Shown one piece after another: positions 7,856 to 11,403 of a stretch of DNA of 11,403 bases. Below the pieces are notes generated by a model that had not been told where the DNA came from, searched no databases, and worked only from the letters and a program-made list of their open reading frames with translations. The position numbers and the translations under genes are program-made. The first letter of the stretch is position 1. Every line of letters begins with the position of its first letter. Origin of the DNA: Sphingopyxis sp. (GTDB taxonomy: Bacteria; Pseudomonadota; Alphaproteobacteria; Sphingomonadales; Sphingomonadaceae); contig JAHCKJ010000049.1 in assembly GCA_026125835.1 (NCBI GenBank), positions 1 to 11,403 of the forward strand, in the 5' to 3' direction.

Positions 7856-7890
7856 GGGCCGCCGCAGCGCCAGTCTGCGGCGGCCCTTTT
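7856..7890 (+). terminator. Rho-independent terminator after the permease
   Basis: A perfect 12-bp stem, GGGCCGCCGCAG (7856-7867) with CTGCGGCGGCCC (7875-7886), encloses a 7-nt loop and is followed by TTTT. It sits 25 nt after the permease stop and 5 nt beyond the stop of the convergent MFS gene. The T tract is on the plus strand, so it serves the permease; on the minus strand the stem has no T tract but could still block opposing transcription. Confidence 0.88.
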
Positions 7891-7894
7891 CGTA

Positions 7895-9139
7895 TCAATA
7901 GGGGCTTTTCGGCGCCGTTCCCGGGCGGGTGAACAATTTTCCGCGCTCGGCCCACAGCACCAGCGTCAGTCCGATCACGGCGCAGATCAGAAACGCGTAG
8001 GCCAGCGGCAGCGTCGATCCGTCATATTGCTGGCCGATTACCGCGCCGACAATCGCGGCCAGCAGCGTCTTGGCAAAACTTTGATAGGATGACGCAACCC
8101 CCGCCATATGACCGAAATCCTCCATCGCGATCGACCCGAAATTGCTGCCGATAAAGCCGATCAGCCCGATGTTGACCATCATCAACAGGGTGAACATCGC
8201 CAGCGTTTCCGCGCCGCTCAAGGCGGCGACAATCTGCGCGATCGACGTCGCCACATAAACAAAAACCGCCGTCTGCGAGACGCGCCGCGCGCCAAAACGC
8301 TCGACGATTGCGGCGTTCGACAGGTTGGCGATCGCGATGCCCAGCGCGACGCAGGCGAAGATCAGCGGGAAGAGGGTCCGTGCGTCGAACACCTCGGCGA
8401 TGATCTGTTCGCTGCTGTTGAGGTAGCCGTAGAGCGCACCCTGCATCATGCCCGATGCGATCATATAGCCCGCGGCGCGGCGATGCCGCGTGACCGTCGC
8501 CCAGCCGCTGAGCATCGTTCGCCAGTCGAGCGGACGGACATCGGCCGGATCGAGCGTTTCGGGCAGGCGCCGCAGCCACGCCAGCATGACCAATCCCATC
8601 GCCGCCAGCACGATGAAGATCGCGCGCCATCCCGCGACCGCCTCGACGCCGGCGCCGATCGTCGGCGCGATGATCGGCACGATCATGAACACCAAAAAGA
8701 TGAGCGACAGCCGCTTCGCCATTGCATCGCCCGCGAACAGGTCGCGGATGACCGCCACCACAATCACGCCCAGCGCCGCGCTGACCAGCCCATGGCCGAA
8801 CCGCAAGGTCAGCAACATCGGAAAGCTGGTCGCGAGGCCGCAGCCGATCGAAAAGGCAACATAGGCCAGCAGCGCCGGCACCAGCACGCCCTTGCGTCCG
8901 AATCGGTCGGCGAGCGGGCCATAAATCAGCGATCCGAAACCGATGCCGAGCAGATAGATCGAAATCACATATTGGCGGTCGTTGGCGACCGCGACGTCGA
9001 GCCCGCGGGCGATGGCGGGCAAAGCGGGCAGCATTGCGTCGATGGCCAGCGCGTTGAGCGCCATGACCATCGCCATCATGACCACCATCTCGCGCGTGCC
9101 CGGCAGCGTCCGTTCGGGGGGAGAGGCCGGTTTGTGCAT
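7895..9139 (-). CDS. MFS multidrug exporter, Bcr/CflA (DHA1) family
   Basis: Inner-membrane proton-driven drug/H+ antiporter, 414 aa, about 12 membrane segments, within the usual 390-415 aa of the family. TM1 has the family's acidic residue in LAIDAMLPALPAIA (Asp34). The loop between TM2 and TM3 has MFS motif A, GPLADRFGRKGV (74-85). TM4 carries the RFGHGLVSAALGV...VIRDLF pattern (Arg113; Arg132-Asp133) and TM5 the antiporter motif PIIAPTIGA (155-163) followed by GWRAIF. Near the C-terminus, DFGHMAGVASSYQSF (341-355) matches the Bcr/CflA AGxASS region. The substrate is unknown; bicyclomycin, sulfonamides and chloramphenicol are exported by relatives. The ATG at 9139 gives a complete N-terminus, but no clear Shine-Dalgarno precedes it; Met18 (ATG at 9088-9086) is an alternative. 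The gene is divergent from ung and convergent with the permease. I see no local regulator gene. Confidence 0.92.
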   Translation of the reverse strand: MHKPASPPERTLPGTREMVVMMAMVMALNALAIDAMLPALPAIARGLDVAVANDRQYVISIYLLGIGFGSLIYGPLADRFGRKGVLVPALLAYVAFSIGCGLATSFPMLLTLRFGHGLVSAALGVIVVAVIRDLFAGDAMAKRLSLIFLVFMIVPIIAPTIGAGVEAVAGWRAIFIVLAAMGLVMLAWLRRLPETLDPADVRPLDWRTMLSGWATVTRHRRAAGYMIASGMMQGALYGYLNSSEQIIAEVFDARTLFPLIFACVALGIAIANLSNAAIVERFGARRVSQTAVFVYVATSIAQIVAALSGAETLAMFTLLMMVNIGLIGFIGSNFGSIAMEDFGHMAGVASSYQSFAKTLLAAIVGAVIGQQYDGSTLPLAYAFLICAVIGLTLVLWAERGKLFTRPGTAPKSPY

Positions 9140-9165
9140 GGCTGCAGCCTATGCGCCCGCCGTGA

Positions 9166-9197
9166 AGCTTTTGATAGCCCCCGACCGACGAAAAGCT
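9166..9197. promoter_or_regulatory. Divergent control region with a 7-bp inverted repeat
   Basis: The 121-bp gap between the MFS start (9139) and ung (9261) holds AGCTTTT (9166-9172) and its exact inverse AAAAGCT (9191-9197), with an 18-nt spacer. On the minus strand TTGCAT (9203-9198) and GGCTAT (9179-9174) form a weak promoter for the exporter with 18-nt spacing. On the plus strand TTGATA (9171-9176) could be a -35 element for the ung operon, but its -10 is poor. This is a possible operator or shared promoter region. All matches are weak. Confidence 0.25.
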
Positions 9198-9260
9198 ATG
9201 CAAGCCCGGCGTGTGCCAAGGGGCTGGACAAGGGCAAGCGGCTCTGGTGAAGCGCCTGTT

Positions 9261-9974
9261 ATGGCCGAGGTCAAACTGCATCCCGACTGGCTGGCGCGCG
9301 TCGGCGGTGAATTCGCGCAGCCCTATATGGCCGCGCTGAAGGCGTTTCTTGCCGACGAGCGAGCCAAGGGCAAGGCCATCTATCCGCAGCCGCGCGACTG
9401 GTTCGCGGCGCTTGATGCCACGCCGCCGCAGGATGTCCGCGTCGTCATATTGGGGCAGGATCCGTACCACGGGCCGGGGCAGGCGCATGGCCTGTGCTTT
9501 TCGGTCCAGCCGGGGGTGCGGGTGCCGCCGAGCCTGGTCAATATCTACAAGGAAATGGAGAGCGACCTTGGCATCGCGCGCGCGCGCCACGGTTATCTGA
9601 AATCGTGGGCGGAGCAGGGCGTGCTGCTGCTCAACAATTGCCTGACGGTCGAGGCGGGGCAGGCGGCGTCGCATCAGGGCAAGGGGTGGGAGCGGTTCAC
9701 CGACGCGGTCGTCGCCGCGGTCGCGGCCGATCCGGCGCCGAAGGTGTTCATCCTGTGGGGCAGCCATGCGCAGAAAAAGGCGGCGAACGTCGCGGGCTTG
9801 GGTGCGGGTACCCAGCATCTGATCCTGCGCGCGCCGCACCCCTCGCCCTTGTCGGCGCACAACGGCTTTTTCGGGTCGCGGCCATTTAGCCAGACCAATG
9901 AATTTCTGGCGGCACGGGGGCGCGGGACGATCGACTGGGCGCTGCCGGACAACCCGGACATTGACGCCGCATGA
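9261..9974 (+). CDS. ung: Uracil-DNA glycosylase, family 1
   Basis: Excises uracil from DNA to start base excision repair after cytosine deamination or dUMP incorporation; cytoplasmic. At 237 aa it is close to E. coli Ung (229 aa). The water-activating motif GQDPYHGPGQAHGL starts at residue 65, with catalytic Asp67. CFSVQPG (79-85) supplies the uracil-stacking Phe80. LLLNNCLTVEAGQAASH (122-138) contains the uracil-binding Asn, and ILWGSHAQKKA (164-174) is typical. The DNA-intercalation loop HPSPLSAHNGFFGSRPFS (193-210) holds catalytic His193. No key residue is missing. The frame is open far upstream, including an ATG at 9198, but homology begins at MAEVKLHPDW, so 9261 is chosen; a weak GGTGA (9246-9250) precedes it. 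First gene of an apparent three-gene operon: its TGA overlaps the next ATG by 4 nt. Confidence 0.95.
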   Translation: MAEVKLHPDWLARVGGEFAQPYMAALKAFLADERAKGKAIYPQPRDWFAALDATPPQDVRVVILGQDPYHGPGQAHGLCFSVQPGVRVPPSLVNIYKEMESDLGIARARHGYLKSWAEQGVLLLNNCLTVEAGQAASHQGKGWERFTDAVVAAVAADPAPKVFILWGSHAQKKAANVAGLGAGTQHLILRAPHPSPLSAHNGFFGSRPFSQTNEFLAARGRGTIDWALPDNPDIDAA

Positions 9975-10729
9975 GTTTGCTGGGCGATCCGGTGACACTT
10001 GTCGTGCTGGCGCTGGCGGTGATCCTGCTCGGGCTGGCAAAGGGCGGGCTGGCGGGGGTCGGCGCGCTCGCCACACCGCTGGCGGCACTGGTGTTGCCGC
10101 CGATGATCGCGGCGGCGCTATTGCTGCCGATCCTGCTGGCGCAGGACGTCGTCAGCGTCTGGTCGTTCCGCAAGACGTGGGACGGGTGGATCATCGGCCG
10201 GATGTTGCCCGGCGCCGCGGTCGGGATCGCGGCGGGCTATTTTTTCGCCGAGCAGGTCGACGAGGCAAAGCTGATGGCGGCGCTGGGCGCGATCACGCTG
10301 GCGTTCGGGCTGTATCGCCTGTGGGTCGAGCGCGGCGGGCGGGTCGTCGCGGCGTCGACGTCGCCCGGCTGGGTCGGCAGCCTGTTCGGGGTCGCCACCG
10401 GCTTTACCAGCCAGATCGCGCATGCGGGCGGGCCGCCGTTCCAGATGTGGGTGACCCCGCGCCGCCTGCCGCATCTGGTGTTCGTCGGGACGAGTTCGGT
10501 GCTGTTCGCGGCGATCAACTGGATCAAGGTGCCCGCCTATATTGCGCTCGGTGCCTTTTCCCATGAGGTGCTGGTTGCCGCGGCGCTGCTGATGCCGCTC
10601 GCGATCGTCTCGACCTTGCTGACGGTACGCTGGCTGAAAAGGATCGACGGCGCGCGCTTCTATGTCATCATCTATGTGCTGATGGTGCTGCTGGGGGCGA
10701 AACTGATGTGGGACGGGCTGGTAGCATGA
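9971..10729 (+). CDS. TSUP family membrane protein (TauE/SafE sulfite exporter-like)
   Basis: Integral inner-membrane protein of 252 aa with about 7-8 hydrophobic helices and the two-fold repeated TSUP (DUF81) architecture. Repeat 1 has LAKGGLAGVGALATPLAAL (22-40) and LLPILLAQDVVSVW (51-64). Repeat 2 has GFTSQIAHAGGPPFQMW (144-160), with the family's HAGGPP signature, then FVGTSSVLFAAINWIKVPAYIALG. Family members move sulfite, sulfoacetate, sulfolactate or related organosulfur anions, but most, including this one, have no proven substrate. There is no sulfur metabolism gene nearby to help. The start ATG overlaps the ung stop (ATGA) and has no Shine-Dalgarno, so translation is probably coupled to ung. 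Its own stop overlaps the yaiI start in the same way. Confidence 0.92.
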   Translation: MSLLGDPVTLVVLALAVILLGLAKGGLAGVGALATPLAALVLPPMIAAALLLPILLAQDVVSVWSFRKTWDGWIIGRMLPGAAVGIAAGYFFAEQVDEAKLMAALGAITLAFGLYRLWVERGGRVVAASTSPGWVGSLFGVATGFTSQIAHAGGPPFQMWVTPRRLPHLVFVGTSSVLFAAINWIKVPAYIALGAFSHEVLVAAALLMPLAIVSTLLTVRWLKRIDGARFYVIIYVLMVLLGAKLMWDGLVA

Positions 10730-11184
10730 GCGCGCCGGTCATCCTGGTCGATGCCGACGCCTGTCCGGTGAAGGACGAGATATACCGCGTTGCCTGGCGG
10801 CACGAGGTCGCGGTGAAGGTGGTGAGCAACAGCCGGCTGCGCGTTCCCGAGCACCCGCTGATCGAGCGGGTGGTGGTGTCGGACGGTTTCGACGCTGCCG
10901 ACGACTGGATTGCGGAGGCGGCGGATGCGCACAGCATCGTCATCACCGCGGACATCCTGCTTGCCGACCGCGCCTTGAAGGCGGGGGCGACGGTGCTCGG
11001 CACCAATGGCAAGCCGTTCACGCTGGCGTCGATCGGCCCGGCGATCGCGACGCGCGCGATCATGGCCGATCTGCGCGCCGGGATGGGGGACGGCATGGGC
11101 GGCCCGCCGCCCTTTTCCAAGGCCGACCGCTCGCAGTTTCTGCAGGCGCTGGACAGCGCGTTGGTGCGGTTGCAGCGCGGGTAG
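10726..11184 (+). CDS. yaiI: YaiI/YqxD family protein (UPF0178, DUF188), PIN-like fold
   Basis: Small cytoplasmic protein of 152 aa, the usual size for UPF0178. Signature segments are ILVDADACPVKDEIYRVAWR (6-25), DAADDWIAEAA (56-66), IVITADILLADRALKAGATV (71-90) and GTNGKPFT (92-99), then the C-terminal GGPPPFSKADRSQFLQALD (125-143). The clustered acidic residues (Asp9, Asp11, Asp59, Asp60, Asp76, Asp81) fit a PIN-like metal-binding pocket, which suggests nuclease activity. The biochemical role of the family is not established to my knowledge. The start at 10726 is chosen because homology begins there and it gives an ATGA overlap with the preceding stop. An ATG at 10708 would add only MGRAGS and extend the overlap to 22 nt. 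Last gene of the ung operon. Confidence 0.92.
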   Translation: MSAPVILVDADACPVKDEIYRVAWRHEVAVKVVSNSRLRVPEHPLIERVVVSDGFDAADDWIAEAADAHSIVITADILLADRALKAGATVLGTNGKPFTLASIGPAIATRAIMADLRAGMGDGMGGPPPFSKADRSQFLQALDSALVRLQRG

Positions 11185-11199
11185 CGGCACAGACGCCGG

Positions 11200-11228
11200 T
11201 TGACCGCGGCGCGGCGGCGCAGCATCCT
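11200..11228 (+). promoter_or_regulatory. Candidate promoter for a leaderless DUF962 transcript
   Basis: TTGACC (11200-11205) and CATCCT (11223-11228) are 17 nt apart. A start 7 nt after the -10 would fall on the ATG at 11235, and no Shine-Dalgarno is visible before that ATG. Together these fit a leaderless mRNA, a common arrangement in Alphaproteobacteria. The -10 matches the consensus only in part. Confidence 0.35.
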
Positions 11229-11234
11229 GTCGTC

Positions 11235-11403
11235 ATGGCGCGACTCTATACCAGCTTCGCCGAATTCTGGCCCTTTTACCTGCGCGAGCATAGCAAGGCG
11301 TCGACAAGGGCGCTGCACTATGTCGGGACCAGCCTGGTCGTGCTGATCGCGATCGGGGCGGTGGTGACGGGGCGCTGGGGCTGGCTGATCGCGCTGCCGC
11401 TGG
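11235..11403 (+). CDS. DUF962/Mpo1-like membrane protein, 3'-truncated by window edge
   Basis: Only the first 56 codons are in the window and the frame is open to the edge. The N-terminus MARLYTSFAEFWPFYLREHS, then RALHYVGTSL, matches the start of the DUF962 family: an aromatic-rich FWPFYLxEH segment, a second His 9 residues later, then hydrophobic helices (VVLIAIGAVV; WGWLIALPL). The yeast member Mpo1 is an iron-dependent dioxygenase of 2-hydroxy fatty acids that uses histidines of this kind; His19 and His28 here are the likely equivalents of the first pair. Bacterial members are mostly uncharacterised, so catalytic activity is inferred from the family. The gene follows yaiI after 50 bp, on the same strand, probably with its own promoter. 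Confidence 0.8.
   Translation, partial: MARLYTSFAEFWPFYLREHSKASTRALHYVGTSLVVLIAIGAVVTGRWGWLIALPL

Noticed and set aside
8982..9260. Long N-terminal extension of ung
   Set aside because: The frame is open upstream to 8982 but overlaps the divergent MFS gene; recognisable Ung sequence begins at MAEVKLHPDW, encoded from 9261.
8022..10088. A 688-codon minus-strand frame across the MFS gene and ung
   Set aside because: Low-complexity Arg/Ala/Pro translation overlapping three well-identified genes in other frames; a GC-driven spurious frame.

Overview
The window is high-GC bacterial chromosome, most likely from a sphingomonad (Alphaproteobacteria, Sphingomonadales, Sphingopyxis/Sphingomonas-like). 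The basis is the strong G/C preference at third codon positions, the typical gene set, and two intergenic palindromic repeats of a kind I recall as abundant in sphingomonad genomes. The genus is inferred; no rRNA or other taxonomic marker is present.

Layout. Bases 1-3735 hold the C-terminal ~1244 residues of a bacterial alpha-2-macroglobulin with an intact CFEQ thioester site. Its 5' end lies outside the window. A 262-bp gap follows, filled largely by two different REP-like inverted-repeat elements (3789-3863 and 3901-4003). Penicillin-binding protein 1C (pbpC, ~3998-6172) comes next, and its first possible ATG lies inside the second element. This yfhM-pbpC pair is the classic periplasmic module in which a protease trap is coupled to peptidoglycan repair. 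An APC-superfamily amino acid permease (6275-7831) follows with its own likely promoter and a strong intrinsic terminator (7856-7890). Convergent to it is a Bcr/CflA-type MFS exporter (9139-7895, minus strand).

A short divergent promoter region (9140-9260) separates the exporter from a compact plus-strand operon: ung (uracil-DNA glycosylase), a TSUP/TauE-SafE membrane protein and yaiI (UPF0178/DUF188). These three are joined by two 4-nt ATGA start/stop overlaps, which suggests translational coupling. The window ends inside a DUF962/Mpo1-like gene starting at 11235, with a possible leaderless promoter directly in front of it.

Most of the window is ordinary chromosome. I do not see an undescribed multi-gene system, CRISPR array, insertion sequence, tRNA or rRNA. 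The points most worth a second look are the REP-like elements (one shows compensatory base changes between its two arms, the other overlaps the pbpC start), the low-GC patch inside pbpC, the change of strand composition between the left and right halves, and the possible leaderless DUF962 start.
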